Of a stretch of 64,000 bases of DNA, positions 1 through 8,403 are shown piece by piece (positions within the stretch are counted from its first letter, which is position 1; each line of letters starts with the position of its first letter). The stretch is taken from NCBI RefSeq assembly GCF_003944715.1, contig NZ_RWIT01000004.1:310001-374000 (forward strand), in the 5' to 3' direction. The notes beneath the pieces are model-generated. The model was not told the DNA's origin. It did not search any database and worked only from the letters and a program-made list of their open reading frames with translations. The DNA comes from Hymenobacter rigui. Its GTDB lineage: Bacteria; Bacteroidota; Bacteroidia; Cytophagales; Hymenobacteraceae. Position numbers and translations under genes: made by a program.

Positions 1-189
1 GGGGTTACGGATTTCATCCAGGGCATCCGCCTCACCAAGGCCCGCCAGCTGCTGCTCTCCGATGAGCTGACCATTGCCGAAGTGGCGTATCAGCTGGGCT
101 TCTCCTCGCCCTCATATTTCTCCACGTCCTTCAAAGCCCGCTACCAGGTGTCGCCCTCCGAGTTCCGGGCCCTGCACACCACGGCGTAA
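1..189 (+). CDS. AraC-family DNA-binding C-terminus (partial)
   Basis: Only the last 62 codons are present, open at the left edge and ending in TAA at 187-189. The visible part is the second half of an AraC-type double helix-turn-helix: the IRLTKARQLL helix, the EVAYQLGFSS recognition turn, then SYFSTSFKARYQVSPSEF. In Bacteroidota, sugar-use loci are commonly controlled either by plain AraC regulators or by hybrid two-component sensors ending in this domain, and 62 residues cannot tell these apart. Its place directly upstream of a SusC/SusD, fructokinase and GH32 set suggests it senses fructan or fructose and activates the locus. That role is inferred from context. Confidence 0.85.
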   Translation, partial: GVTDFIQGIRLTKARQLLLSDELTIAEVAYQLGFSSPSYFSTSFKARYQVSPSEFRALHTTA

Positions 190-228
190 GTATCAGCAGG
201 CAGCATAAGGCTTGTTGTTATCAAAGCT

Positions 229-324
229 GTCATTCCGAGCGAAGCCGAGGCATCTTGCGTGCTGACGTCAGGATTACCACTGCAACATCAGCACGCGAGA
301 TGCCTCGGCTTCGCTCGGAATGAC
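229..324. repeat. REP-like palindromic element, copy A
   Basis: Two long arms starting GTCATTCCGAGCG and ending CGCTCGGAATGAC pair with few mismatches around a loop of about 25 bases. It belongs to a family of about 90-bp intergenic palindromes with at least six copies in this window. This copy lies between the regulator and susC and may also end transcription of the regulator, although there is no T-run. Confidence 0.85.
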
Positions 325-386
325 GATCCTACTAACCTACCATCCATGAATCTCAAGTGACCGTGACGCATGATGCGCATCAGGGC

Positions 387-419
387 TTCAATTTTTGAAA
401 ATCAGGTATCAAAATTGAA
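387..419. promoter_or_regulatory. Candidate operator dyad upstream of susC
   Basis: TTCAATTTT at 387-395 is the exact complement of AAAATTGAA at 411-419. The right half is also part of a direct repeat: TCAAAATTGAAAC at 409-421 recurs as TCAAAATCGAAAC at 500-512, inside the putative core promoter. The combination looks like regulator binding sites, plausibly for the AraC-type protein at the left edge. Binding is inferred. Confidence 0.4.
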
Positions 420-487
420 ACCCAATCGGATACAGGCGTGGATGAAGTAGGGTTTAATTGATTGATTAATAATGATTAAGGAAAAGG

Positions 488-518
488 TTTGAGTGTGAGT
501 CAAAATCGAAACACTTTG
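488..518 (+). promoter_or_regulatory. Candidate Bacteroidota-type promoter of susC
   Basis: TTTG at 488-491 and ACACTTTG at 511-518 are separated by 19 bases. This matches the -33 TTTG and -7 TAnnTTTG arrangement of Bacteroidota promoters except for the TA. It would give a leader of roughly 140 bases before susC. Confidence 0.35.
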
Positions 519-663
519 AGCGAATAGAAGAAGCGGCTGGGAAGGAGGGAGTGAATATTTGGGCACCAAGTCGGCTGAAAATCTGGCCCGACTTGAGCCG
601 GGCGCAGTTCCCCAGACGGCGGGTCGGTAGCTTAGGAATTCACACCTTTCCAATTCCCACTTC

Positions 664-3600
664 ATGAAAGACAAGTACCCCCTGCTGCGTCCGGCAGTTG
701 GCCTGACGCTGCTCTCGGCCTTGGCGGCTGCGGCCACAACCCCAGCTGCGGCGGCCCCCGCCGAAGCCCGCACCCCGCACCTGGCCGACGTGAAAGTATC
801 CGGCCGCGTGGTGGACGAAAATGGCGCCGGCATGCCCGGTGTTACTATAGTAGCCAAAGGCACGGCCCTGGGCACCTCCACCGACGCCGACGGTAATTTC
901 ACTCTCTCGGTGCCCGACAACGTGACCACCCTACTCTTCTCCTTCGTGGGATATAAGTCGCAGGAAGTGGCGGTGAGCGGCGCGGCCATCAGCGTGACGC
1001 TGGCCCCCGATGCGGCGGCCCTGGACGAGGTAGTAGTAACCGGCTACCAGACCCAGCGCAAAGCCGACCTGACCGGTGCGGTAGCCGTGGTGAAGACCGA
1101 GGAAATCCGGGACATGGCCTCCAACGACGTGACGCGCAACCTGCAGGGCCGCGTGCCGGGCGTGCAAATCACCACCGACGGTGCACCCGGCAGCGCCGCC
1201 ACTGTGCGCATCCGGGGCTTCGGCACGCTGGGCAACAACGACCCGCTGTACGTTATCGACGGCATTCCCACAAAGGAAGGCATCAACCAGATCAACCAGA
1301 ACGACATCGAGAGCATTCAGGTGCTCAAAGATGCCTCGGCGGCCAGCATCTACGGCTCCCGGGCCGGTAATGGCGTGATTATCATCACAACCAAAAAGGC
1401 CAAGAAAGGCGCTACCCGGGTAGACTTTTCGACCTTTTTCAGCGTGCAGACGCCGGGCCCGCACCTGCAGATGCTGAACACGCTGGACTACGGCACGGTG
1501 TACGCCCGGGCCGCCATCAACGACGGCAAAGTGCCCAGCCTGCCATACTACAACTTCCAGACCTCGCGCGACGCCAACGGCAACATTGTGCTGAACGGGG
1601 TGAGCACGCCGGAATTTATCGACGCCGATAAAACCATGCGCGCCGCCGACACCGACTGGTTCAAGGAAACCCAGCAGAACGCCCTCATCCAGAGCTACAA
1701 CCTGAACGTGAGCAGCGGCAGTGAGCGGGGCGGGGCCCTGTTCTCGCTGAACTACTACGACAACTCGGGTACGCTGAAATACACCGGCTTCGACCGGATT
1801 ACGGCCCGTCTGAACTCGGACTACAACTTCCTGGGCGGCAAGCTAAAGGTGGGCGAGAACCTAACCCTTGTGAAGTCGCAGCGGGCGGAGTACGACCTGA
1901 ATCTGGTGCGCGACCGGACCACCCAACTGCCCTCCATTGTGCCGGTGCATACCGTGGATGGCGTGGGCTGGGGCGGCCCCGTGGCCGGCATGAGTGACCG
2001 GGACAACCCCCTGCGCCTGCTCACCGACAACAAGCAGAACCGCTCCAACACCGGCCGGGCCTTCGGTAACCTGTTCGCCGATGCCGAGATTCTGAAAGGC
2101 CTGCACCTGCGCACCAGCTTCGGCATCGACTACAGCCTCTACAAGTTCCGGCAGATCTACAAGACCTATAAGGCCGGCTTCCTCTCGGAGCAGAACAACC
2201 GCGTGACGGACAACAACCGTTTCTGGGGTAACTGGGTGTGGCAGAATACGCTGAACTACGACGTACTGCTGGGCGGCAAGCACCAGCTGGGCGTGGTGGC
2301 CGGCTCGGAGCGCATCAGTTACTACGACGAAAGCAGCTACGCCTCGCGCACCAACTTTGCCTCCGAAGACCCCAACTACGCCTACCTCGACGGCGGCGCG
2401 GCTAACAAGGACAACGGCGGCGGGGCCACGGCCTATCGGCTGGCCTCGTATTTCGGCAAAATCAACTACAGCTTCGCCGACCGGTACCTGCTTTCGGCCA
2501 CCATCCGCCGCGACGGTTCCTCCCGCTTCGGGGCCGATAACCGCTTTGGCGTATTCCCGGCACTGTCGGCGGGCTGGCGCCTGAGTGAGGAAACGTTTGT
2601 GAAGGATAATGCCGGATTCCTGTCGGATCTGAAGCTGCGGGCCGGCTGGGGCCAGACCGGCAACCAGGACATTGCCAACTTCGCCTCCCTGGGCCTGTAT
2701 CAGTCGCTGCTGGGCACCCTGGACCCGAACTTCGAGTACGACCGAGGCACGGCTTACGACATCTACGGCAACGACACAGCACTGCCCTCGGGCTACCGCC
2801 GCTTCCAGCGCCCTAACCCCGCCCTGAAGTGGGAAACCACCACCCAAACCAACGTGGGCGTGGACTTCGGTTTCCTGGAAAACCGCCTGTCGGGCTCGGT
2901 GGATTACTTCGTGAAGAACAGCAAGGACATTCTGGTAAACCTGCCGTACCTGGCGGTAGTAGGGGAGGGCGGCGACCAGTTTGTGAACGGGGCCTCTATT
3001 CAGAACAAGGGCTGGGAATTCCTGCTCAGCTACCAGAACAAGCTGGAAAACGGCATCAGCTACAACATCTCCGGCAATCTGGCCAGCTACCGGAACAAGC
3101 TCACCTACCTGCCCGCTGAGGTAATCAATGCCTACGGTGGCAACGGCCAGGATGTAACGCGCCTGGGCCACTCCATTAACGCGGTGTACGGCTATGTGGC
3201 CGATGGCCTCTACCAGAATGCGCAGGAAGTAAGCGAAGGTCCCACGCAAATTGGCGCCGCCCCCGGCCGCATCCGCTACAAAGACCTGAACGGCGACGGC
3301 AAAGTGGACAACTTCGACCAGACCTGGATTACGGAAGGCGTGCCGAATTTCAACTACGGTCTGAACCTGGGCGCGGGCTTCAAGGGCTTTGATGTGCAGG
3401 TGTTCTTCCAGGGCGTGCAGGGCCTCGATGCCTTCAACAACTCCAAGTTCCGTACGGATTTCGCGTCTCTGGCGACAGGTGAGAACTGGGGCCAGCGCCT
3501 GCTCAATGCCTGGACGCCCACCAATACCGGCTCCACCATTCCGGCCGCTACGCTCATCAACACCAACAACGAGGGCCGCGCTTCCACTTACTTCATCGAA

Positions 3601-3819
3601 AATGCCTCGTACCTGAAGCTGCGCAACGTGCAGGTAGGCTACTCCCTGCCGGAAGGCTTCACCACGAAGCTGAAGCTCCAGGGCGTGCGGGTGTATGTGC
3701 AGGGCCAGAACCTCTTCACCATCAAGAGCAAGGAATTCACTGGCCCCGACCCCGAGGTAACTAACTATCAGTACCCGGTACCCCGCATTTTCTCGACTGG
3801 CCTCAACGTGACTTTTTAG
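664..3819 (+). CDS. susC: SusC/RagA-type TonB-dependent outer-membrane transporter
   Basis: 1051 residues, normal for the family. A signal peptide covers about residues 1-30, followed by a carboxypeptidase-regulatory-like beta sandwich (about 42-115). Then come the EVVVTGYQTQ segment, a plug domain containing LYVIDGIP and DASAASIYGSRAGNGVI, and a long barrel ending in VTF, an aromatic C-terminus typical of outer-membrane barrels. The protein should import oligosaccharides through the outer membrane using TonB energy, in complex with the SusD lipoprotein encoded next. Linkage to a GH32 enzyme, fructokinase and sugar porter points to fructans (levan or inulin-type) as ligand. The ligand is inferred from context, not from the sequence of the barrel. 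Confidence 0.95.
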   Translation: MKDKYPLLRPAVGLTLLSALAAAATTPAAAAPAEARTPHLADVKVSGRVVDENGAGMPGVTIVAKGTALGTSTDADGNFTLSVPDNVTTLLFSFVGYKSQEVAVSGAAISVTLAPDAAALDEVVVTGYQTQRKADLTGAVAVVKTEEIRDMASNDVTRNLQGRVPGVQITTDGAPGSAATVRIRGFGTLGNNDPLYVIDGIPTKEGINQINQNDIESIQVLKDASAASIYGSRAGNGVIIITTKKAKKGATRVDFSTFFSVQTPGPHLQMLNTLDYGTVYARAAINDGKVPSLPYYNFQTSRDANGNIVLNGVSTPEFIDADKTMRAADTDWFKETQQNALIQSYNLNVSSGSERGGALFSLNYYDNSGTLKYTGFDRITARLNSDYNFLGGKLKVGENLTLVKSQRAEYDLNLVRDRTTQLPSIVPVHTVDGVGWGGPVAGMSDRDNPLRLLTDNKQNRSNTGRAFGNLFADAEILKGLHLRTSFGIDYSLYKFRQIYKTYKAGFLSEQNNRVTDNNRFWGNWVWQNTLNYDVLLGGKHQLGVVAGSERISYYDESSYASRTNFASEDPNYAYLDGGAANKDNGGGATAYRLASYFGKINYSFADRYLLSATIRRDGSSRFGADNRFGVFPALSAGWRLSEETFVKDNAGFLSDLKLRAGWGQTGNQDIANFASLGLYQSLLGTLDPNFEYDRGTAYDIYGNDTALPSGYRRFQRPNPALKWETTTQTNVGVDFGFLENRLSGSVDYFVKNSKDILVNLPYLAVVGEGGDQFVNGASIQNKGWEFLLSYQNKLENGISYNISGNLASYRNKLTYLPAEVINAYGGNGQDVTRLGHSINAVYGYVADGLYQNAQEVSEGPTQIGAAPGRIRYKDLNGDGKVDNFDQTWITEGVPNFNYGLNLGAGFKGFDVQVFFQGVQGLDAFNNSKFRTDFASLATGENWGQRLLNAWTPTNTGSTIPAATLINTNNEGRASTYFIENASYLKLRNVQVGYSLPEGFTTKLKLQGVRVYVQGQNLFTIKSKEFTGPDPEVTNYQYPVPRIFSTGLNVTF

Positions 3820-3823
3820 AGCG

Positions 3824-3931
3824 TGGTGCTTGGTGTTGAGTGCTTAGAAGGTGTAAACGCGCCTCAGCACCCACGCTACCAACCGCACAACTCTGCAACT
3901 ACGCACTAGGCACGAACAACTAAGCACTAAA
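3824..3931. repeat. Word-repeat hairpin filling the susC-susD spacer
   Basis: Left arm 3824-3847 repeats words like GTGCTTGGTGTTGAGTGC. Right arm 3888-3931 carries the complement of GTGCTTAGTTGTTCGTGC-type words. The arms are imperfectly complementary across about 40 unique bases and occupy nearly the whole 117-base spacer. The word is different, but the design matches the spacers at 12778, 14827, 29189, 47410 and 63819. Confidence 0.55.
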
Positions 3932-3936
3932 TTCCC

Positions 3937-5658
3937 ATGAAATTCTTTAAACCCACCATACTGGCCCTGGGCCTGCTGGCTTCGGCCACGGCCTGCAACG
4001 ATAGTAAGTTCCTGGACGTGGAGCCCATTGGGGCTCTCAGCGACGACCAGCTGAACACGCCCGCCAACATTGAAAAGCAGGTTATTGCCGCTTACTCGCA
4101 GCTGGGTAATGACGTGTACCGGGCTCCTTACACCAGCATGTGGCCCTACGGCAACGTACGCGGCGGCGACGCCTATAAGGGCGGCAACGGCACCGCCGAC
4201 GTGGACGCGTTCCACTTCTACGAAACCTTCTCGTTCAACCGCGTGGACGTGGGCAACACCGACGAGCTGTGGTTCCTGATTTACATCGGGGTGTCGCGCT
4301 GCAACGATGCACTGCGCCGGCTGGATGTAGTGGATGCCTCAGCCATGCCCAACAAGGCCGTGCGCCAGGGCGAAATGCGCTTTTTGCGCGGGCATTATTA
4401 CTTCCTGCTGAAAGAGCTGTTCAAGCGCGTGCCCTACATCGACCAGATCGTACCCACGGACAAGTACGGCGAGGTATCGAACGTGGCGCTGAGCAACGAC
4501 GAGCTGTGGACGAAAATTGCCGACGACTTCCGCTTCGCCGTCGCCAACCTGCCCGAAACCCAGCCCGAAATCGGGCGGGCTACCAAGTCGGCGGCGCAGG
4601 CGTACCTGGCTAAAACGCTGCTGTACCAGGCCTATGTGCAGAGCGAAACCCACGCGGTAACCAGCATCAACCAGTCCAAGCTGCAGGAAGTGGTGACCCT
4701 GACGGATGCCGTTATCAGCTCGGGCAAGTACTCCCTGCACCCGGATTTCGCCACCAACTTCCTCACGGTGGGCGACAACGGGGTGGAATCGGTATTCGCT
4801 ATTCAGTTTTCGCGCAACGACGGCACGCCCAAGGGCCGGGTGCAGCGCGGCAACGAACTGGCCTACCCCATGAACCCCGACTACGGCTGCTGCGGCTTCC
4901 ACCAGCCCAGCCAGAACCTGGTGAATTCCTTCAAGACCGATGCCCAGGGTCTGCCGCTGTTCACCACCTTCAATAACACCGACCTGACCACGCCCCAGGA
5001 CTTCCAGACCAACACCGTGGACCCGCGCCTCGACCATACGGTGGCCATTCCTTCGCACCCGTACAAATACTCACCGCCGTTCATTTTCGACACATCCTGG
5101 CTGCGCGACCAGAACACCTACGGCGTATACATGTCGATGAAGGAAACGGTGTTGCCCTCGGACCCCAGCTTCCAGAAAACGCCGCCCTTCATGGGCTCGT
5201 CCAAGAACTGGGCCCTCATTCGCTACGCCGATGTGTTGCTCTGGAAAGCCGAAGCCCTCATTGAGCTGGGCCGGCAGTCGGAAGCGCTGCCCATCATCAA
5301 CCAGATTCGGCAGCGGGCTGCCAATAGTACTGCCCGCCTCAAAACCACGGCTGGCACCAGCACCTCCAACTACAAAATCGGGCAGTACCAGAGCGGGCAG
5401 TGGACCCAGCAGTACGCCCGGGAGGCGCTGCGCTTTGAGCGGCGGCTGGAATTTGCCATGGAAGGCTACCGGTTCTTTGACCTGGTGCGCTGGGGCATTG
5501 CCGGCCCGTATCTGAATACCTACTTTGATAAGGAGAAAACCAAGCGTCAGTACCTGCAAACCGCCCGCTTCACCGTGGGCCGCGACGAATACCTACCGAT
5601 TCCGCTAAATCAGATTAACTTCAGCAAAGGCCTCTACAAGCAGAATCCCGGCTGGTAA
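3937..5658 (+). CDS. susD: SusD/RagB-type surface glycan-binding lipoprotein
   Basis: 573 residues, typical of SusD. The N-terminus has a lipoprotein signal ending in a lipobox (SATAC, cysteine at about residue 20) followed by NDSKFL, so it should be lipid-anchored. The C-terminal part keeps the family pattern of helical repeats: ALIRYADVLLWKAEAL, then REALRFERRLEFAMEGYRFFDLVRWG, then YLPIPLNQI near the end. SusD proteins cap the SusC barrel and capture the oligosaccharide. It lies 117 bases after susC and is surely co-transcribed. Together they form the uptake complex of the fructan locus. Confidence 0.95.
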   Translation: MKFFKPTILALGLLASATACNDSKFLDVEPIGALSDDQLNTPANIEKQVIAAYSQLGNDVYRAPYTSMWPYGNVRGGDAYKGGNGTADVDAFHFYETFSFNRVDVGNTDELWFLIYIGVSRCNDALRRLDVVDASAMPNKAVRQGEMRFLRGHYYFLLKELFKRVPYIDQIVPTDKYGEVSNVALSNDELWTKIADDFRFAVANLPETQPEIGRATKSAAQAYLAKTLLYQAYVQSETHAVTSINQSKLQEVVTLTDAVISSGKYSLHPDFATNFLTVGDNGVESVFAIQFSRNDGTPKGRVQRGNELAYPMNPDYGCCGFHQPSQNLVNSFKTDAQGLPLFTTFNNTDLTTPQDFQTNTVDPRLDHTVAIPSHPYKYSPPFIFDTSWLRDQNTYGVYMSMKETVLPSDPSFQKTPPFMGSSKNWALIRYADVLLWKAEALIELGRQSEALPIINQIRQRAANSTARLKTTAGTSTSNYKIGQYQSGQWTQQYAREALRFERRLEFAMEGYRFFDLVRWGIAGPYLNTYFDKEKTKRQYLQTARFTVGRDEYLPIPLNQINFSKGLYKQNPGW

Positions 5659-5673
5659 CGGGGGTAGTCAAAC

Positions 5674-5770
5674 CGTCATACTGAGCGCAGCCGAAGCATC
5701 TCTCTCTCTGACTAACCAATCGGCATTGCAACGAAGCGGGAGAGACGCTTCGGCTACGCTCAGCATGACG
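5674..5770. repeat. REP-like palindromic element, copy B
   Basis: Arms begin CGTCATACTGAGCGCAGCCG and end CTACGCTCAGCATGACG. It sits between susD and the MFS gene. Member of the GTCATGCTGAGC family. Confidence 0.85.
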
Positions 5771-5807
5771 TGCTGCTTGCCTAATTCACCACTTGAATTT
5801 TCCACCC

Positions 5808-7142
5808 GTGAAAAACAACAACGTATTCTTTTGGTCACTCGTCGTGGCGCTGGGCGGCTTTCTGTTCGGCTTTGATACGGCCGTGATATCCGGAGCCGAG
5901 CAGGCCATTCAAAAGCTTTGGGGCCTTGATTCAGTAAAGCATGGCTTTACTATTTCTGTAGCACTCATTGGCACTGTGTTCGGGGCTATGTTCGGTGGTA
6001 TTCCATCCGACAAGCTTGGTCGTCGCCAAACCCTTATTTGGATTGCCGTGCTGTATTTCGTGTCAGCGCTGGGCGCGGCGGTTACCTCCAACTGGGTGCT
6101 GTTCATGGTATTCCGATTTCTTGGTGGTTTAGGAGTAGGAGCTTCCTCCGTGACAGCTCCACTCTACATATCAGAAATAGCACCAGCAGCCAAGCGCGGG
6201 CAGATGGTGGCCATGTTCCAGTTCAACATCGTGTTCGGAATTCTGATAGCCTATCTGTCTAATTACTTGCTGGCGGGCACAGGGCAGAATGACTGGCGCT
6301 GGATGCTGGGTGTACAGGCCGTGCCTGCCGCCGCATTTTTCGGCCTGCTATTTCTTGTGCCTGAAAGCCCCCGCTGGCTCATTGGACAGGGACGGGTAGA
6401 GGAAGGTCGTGCCGTGCTGCACAGAATTGATTCAACATCAGCTGATGAGTTGGTAACTACCATTCTTACCACGAATACGGATGATCAAACCAAAGGCGGA
6501 GCTTCGTTGCTGGCCCCGCAATACCGCATGCCGGTACTACTGGCGGTATTATTTGCGGTGTTCAACCAAGTGTCGGGCATCAATGCCATTATTTACTACG
6601 CCCCGCGCATTTTCAAAGAAACCGGCCTGGGAGCGGAATCGGCATTATTATCATCAGCGGGCCTGGGCCTGATAAATCTGATATTCACATTGCTGGCTCG
6701 CCAGATCATTGACCATTTTGGTCGTCGTAAGTTGATGTTTGTGGGGTCAGTAGGTCTGATTATTACCTTGGCCTTAGTGTCGTGGGCGTACGCAACGCAT
6801 AGCTTTCAGGCATTTGGTGGCATGCTGGTTCCAGGTTTACTGTTCGTGTACATTGCCTTCTTTGCCTTCTCGCAGGGTGCAGTTATCTGGGTGTTCATCT
6901 CGGAGATATTCCCCAACTCGGTTCGTGCTAAAGGACAGGCGTTAGGTTCCAGCACTCATTGGGTGATGGCCGCCCTGATTTCCTTTGCCTTTGTACCGCT
7001 TTCAGAGAAGATGGGTGGAGCCCTGACCTTTGGCTTGTTCAGCGCCATGATGGTGCTGCAGCTGCTGTTCGTGTGGCGTCTGATGCCCGAAACCAAAGGC
7101 ACCAGCCTCGAGCAGATGGACAAAACGCTGGTGCTGCATTAA
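5808..7142 (+). CDS. Sugar-porter family MFS transporter
   Basis: Reading from GTG at 5808 gives 444 residues starting MKNNNVFFWSLVVALGG. A TTG at 5793 is in frame but adds only five residues and has weaker context. Twelve membrane segments are apparent. Sugar-porter signatures are present: DKLGRRQ after TM2, PLYISEIAPAAKRG, PESPRWLIGQGR, DHFGRRK, and PETKGTSLEQM at the C-terminus. The protein should carry a hexose, probably fructose or a short fructan, across the inner membrane with protons or by facilitation. It is followed by fructokinase. Codon usage is visibly more AT-rich than in the flanking genes (many GCT, TTA and ATA codons), which may mark a different history. Confidence 0.92.
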   Translation: MKNNNVFFWSLVVALGGFLFGFDTAVISGAEQAIQKLWGLDSVKHGFTISVALIGTVFGAMFGGIPSDKLGRRQTLIWIAVLYFVSALGAAVTSNWVLFMVFRFLGGLGVGASSVTAPLYISEIAPAAKRGQMVAMFQFNIVFGILIAYLSNYLLAGTGQNDWRWMLGVQAVPAAAFFGLLFLVPESPRWLIGQGRVEEGRAVLHRIDSTSADELVTTILTTNTDDQTKGGASLLAPQYRMPVLLAVLFAVFNQVSGINAIIYYAPRIFKETGLGAESALLSSAGLGLINLIFTLLARQIIDHFGRRKLMFVGSVGLIITLALVSWAYATHSFQAFGGMLVPGLLFVYIAFFAFSQGAVIWVFISEIFPNSVRAKGQALGSSTHWVMAALISFAFVPLSEKMGGALTFGLFSAMMVLQLLFVWRLMPETKGTSLEQMDKTLVLH

Positions 7143-7151
7143 GAATTGACC

Positions 7152-7242
7152 GTCATGCTGAGCTTGCCGAAGCATCTCTACCGCTTCGTTGCAATGCTAG
7201 ACCAACGAAGCGGTAGAGATGCTTCGACAGGCTCAGCATGAC
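7152..7242. repeat. REP-like palindromic element, copy C
   Basis: GTCATGCTGAGC at the left end and GCTCAGCATGAC at the right end bound a near-perfect hairpin whose arms read GAAGCATCTCTACCGCTTCG. It fills the spacer between the transporter and the fructokinase. Translated through, it produces a false N-terminal extension (MLRQAQHD) of the kinase. Confidence 0.88.
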
Positions 7243-7272
7243 AGTCGTTTTGGGACCCAATTTTCAAGTAAA

Positions 7273-8163
7273 ATGTCTAAGACAATCGTTTGCTTCGGCG
7301 AAATTCTCTGGGACGTGCTGCCCACCGGCAAGCAGCCGGGCGGCGCGCCCTTCAACGTGGCCGTGCACCTGCATCAGCTGGGCCTGCCCGTAGAGCTCAT
7401 CAGCCGCGTGGGCGACGACGAGCTGGGCCAGGAACTGACGGATTTTGTGGCCAGTAAAGGGCTTTCCACCGCATACCTACAACAGGGCAAAACCCACCTC
7501 ACCGGCGTGGTGAAAGCCAACGTGGACGACGCCAACGAAGTAACTTACAAGATTGTGCAGCCCGTAGCCTGGGACTATATCCAGTATGAGCCCGCGCTGG
7601 AGCAGCTGGTAGCCCAGGCCGATATGCTGGTGTTTGGCTCCCTGGCCGCCCGGCAGGCCGGCACCCGCGAAACTCTGTACCGCCTGCTGGAGCACGCCCG
7701 CTTTAAGGTGTTCGATGTAAACATGCGCCCCCCGCACTACACCAAGGAAGTGGTGAAATACCTGCTGGAAAAGGCCGACCTCGTCAAGATGAACCACCAC
7801 GAACTGGCCGAAATCATGGCGTGGTTTACCCCCGAAACCGACCGGGAAGCGGCCATGCAATGGCTGGCCGAGCGGTTTAAGCTGGCTGCCGTGTGCGTTA
7901 CCTGCGGCGCCGACGGGGCCATGCTCTGGACCAACGGCCACCTGTACCGTGCCCCCGGCGTGAGCGTGCAGGTGCGCGATACCATTGGCAGCGGCGACGC
8001 GTTTCTGGCGGCTTTGCTCAAGGGCTGGCAGGCTGGCCAGGAGCCCGGCGAGGCTCTACGTTTCGCCTGTGCTACCGGTGCGCTGGTAGCTACCCATCAG
8101 GGAGCCACACCCACCTTCACCGAAGCCGATGTACGAGCCCTGCAGGCCGAACCGGCGGTGTAG
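7273..8163 (+). CDS. PfkB-family carbohydrate kinase, probable fructokinase
   Basis: 296 residues from ATG at 7273. An upstream in-frame start at 7219 lies inside palindrome copy C and is rejected. The N-terminal pattern CFGEILWDVLPTGKQPGGAPFNVAVHL and the C-terminal ATP/anion-hole motif DTIGSGDAFLAALLKG, containing the catalytic Asp, are those of PfkB/ribokinase-fold sugar kinases. FNVAVHLHQLG is like bacterial fructokinases. It should phosphorylate fructose released by the GH32 enzyme to fructose 6-phosphate in the cytoplasm. Gene order (porter, kinase, hydrolase) supports fructose over other substrates. Substrate choice is inference. Confidence 0.9.
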   Translation: MSKTIVCFGEILWDVLPTGKQPGGAPFNVAVHLHQLGLPVELISRVGDDELGQELTDFVASKGLSTAYLQQGKTHLTGVVKANVDDANEVTYKIVQPVAWDYIQYEPALEQLVAQADMLVFGSLAARQAGTRETLYRLLEHARFKVFDVNMRPPHYTKEVVKYLLEKADLVKMNHHELAEIMAWFTPETDREAAMQWLAERFKLAAVCVTCGADGAMLWTNGHLYRAPGVSVQVRDTIGSGDAFLAALLKGWQAGQEPGEALRFACATGALVATHQGATPTFTEADVRALQAEPAV

Positions 8164-8180
8164 CTGCACCACACCAGCAC

Positions 8181-8325
8181 GTCATTCCGAGCGTAGCCGA
8201 GGAATCTCGCGTGCTGATGTTGCAATGGTAACGTCATGCTGAGCGAAGTGGAAGCCTCTCTACCGCTTCGTTGAAATTACCACCTCAATATTAGCACGCG
8301 GGCTTTCCTGACTTCGCTCCGCATG
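8181..8325. repeat. REP-like palindromic element, copy D, interrupted by part of a second element
   Basis: The outer arms are of the copy A type (GTCATTCCGAGCG on the left; a degenerate TTAGCACGCGGGC...CTTCGCTCCGCATG on the right). In the loop, between TGGTAA and TTACCAC, lies about 46 bases of the other subtype, CGTCATGCTGAGCGAAG through TACCGCTTCG, without its complementary arm. This looks like insertion of half an element into another. It lies between fructokinase and the GH32 gene. Confidence 0.7.
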
Positions 8326-8403
8326 CCCCGCGGACAGCAATACATGTCAGTGCCCGCAACCACCGCTCGGCGTCACTGCTTTTCGCCCCACCCATTCCTT
8401 TCG

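Noticed and set aside
7219..7272. N-terminal extension of fructokinase beginning MLRQAQHD
   Set aside because: It is translated from palindrome copy C; PfkB homology starts at 7273.
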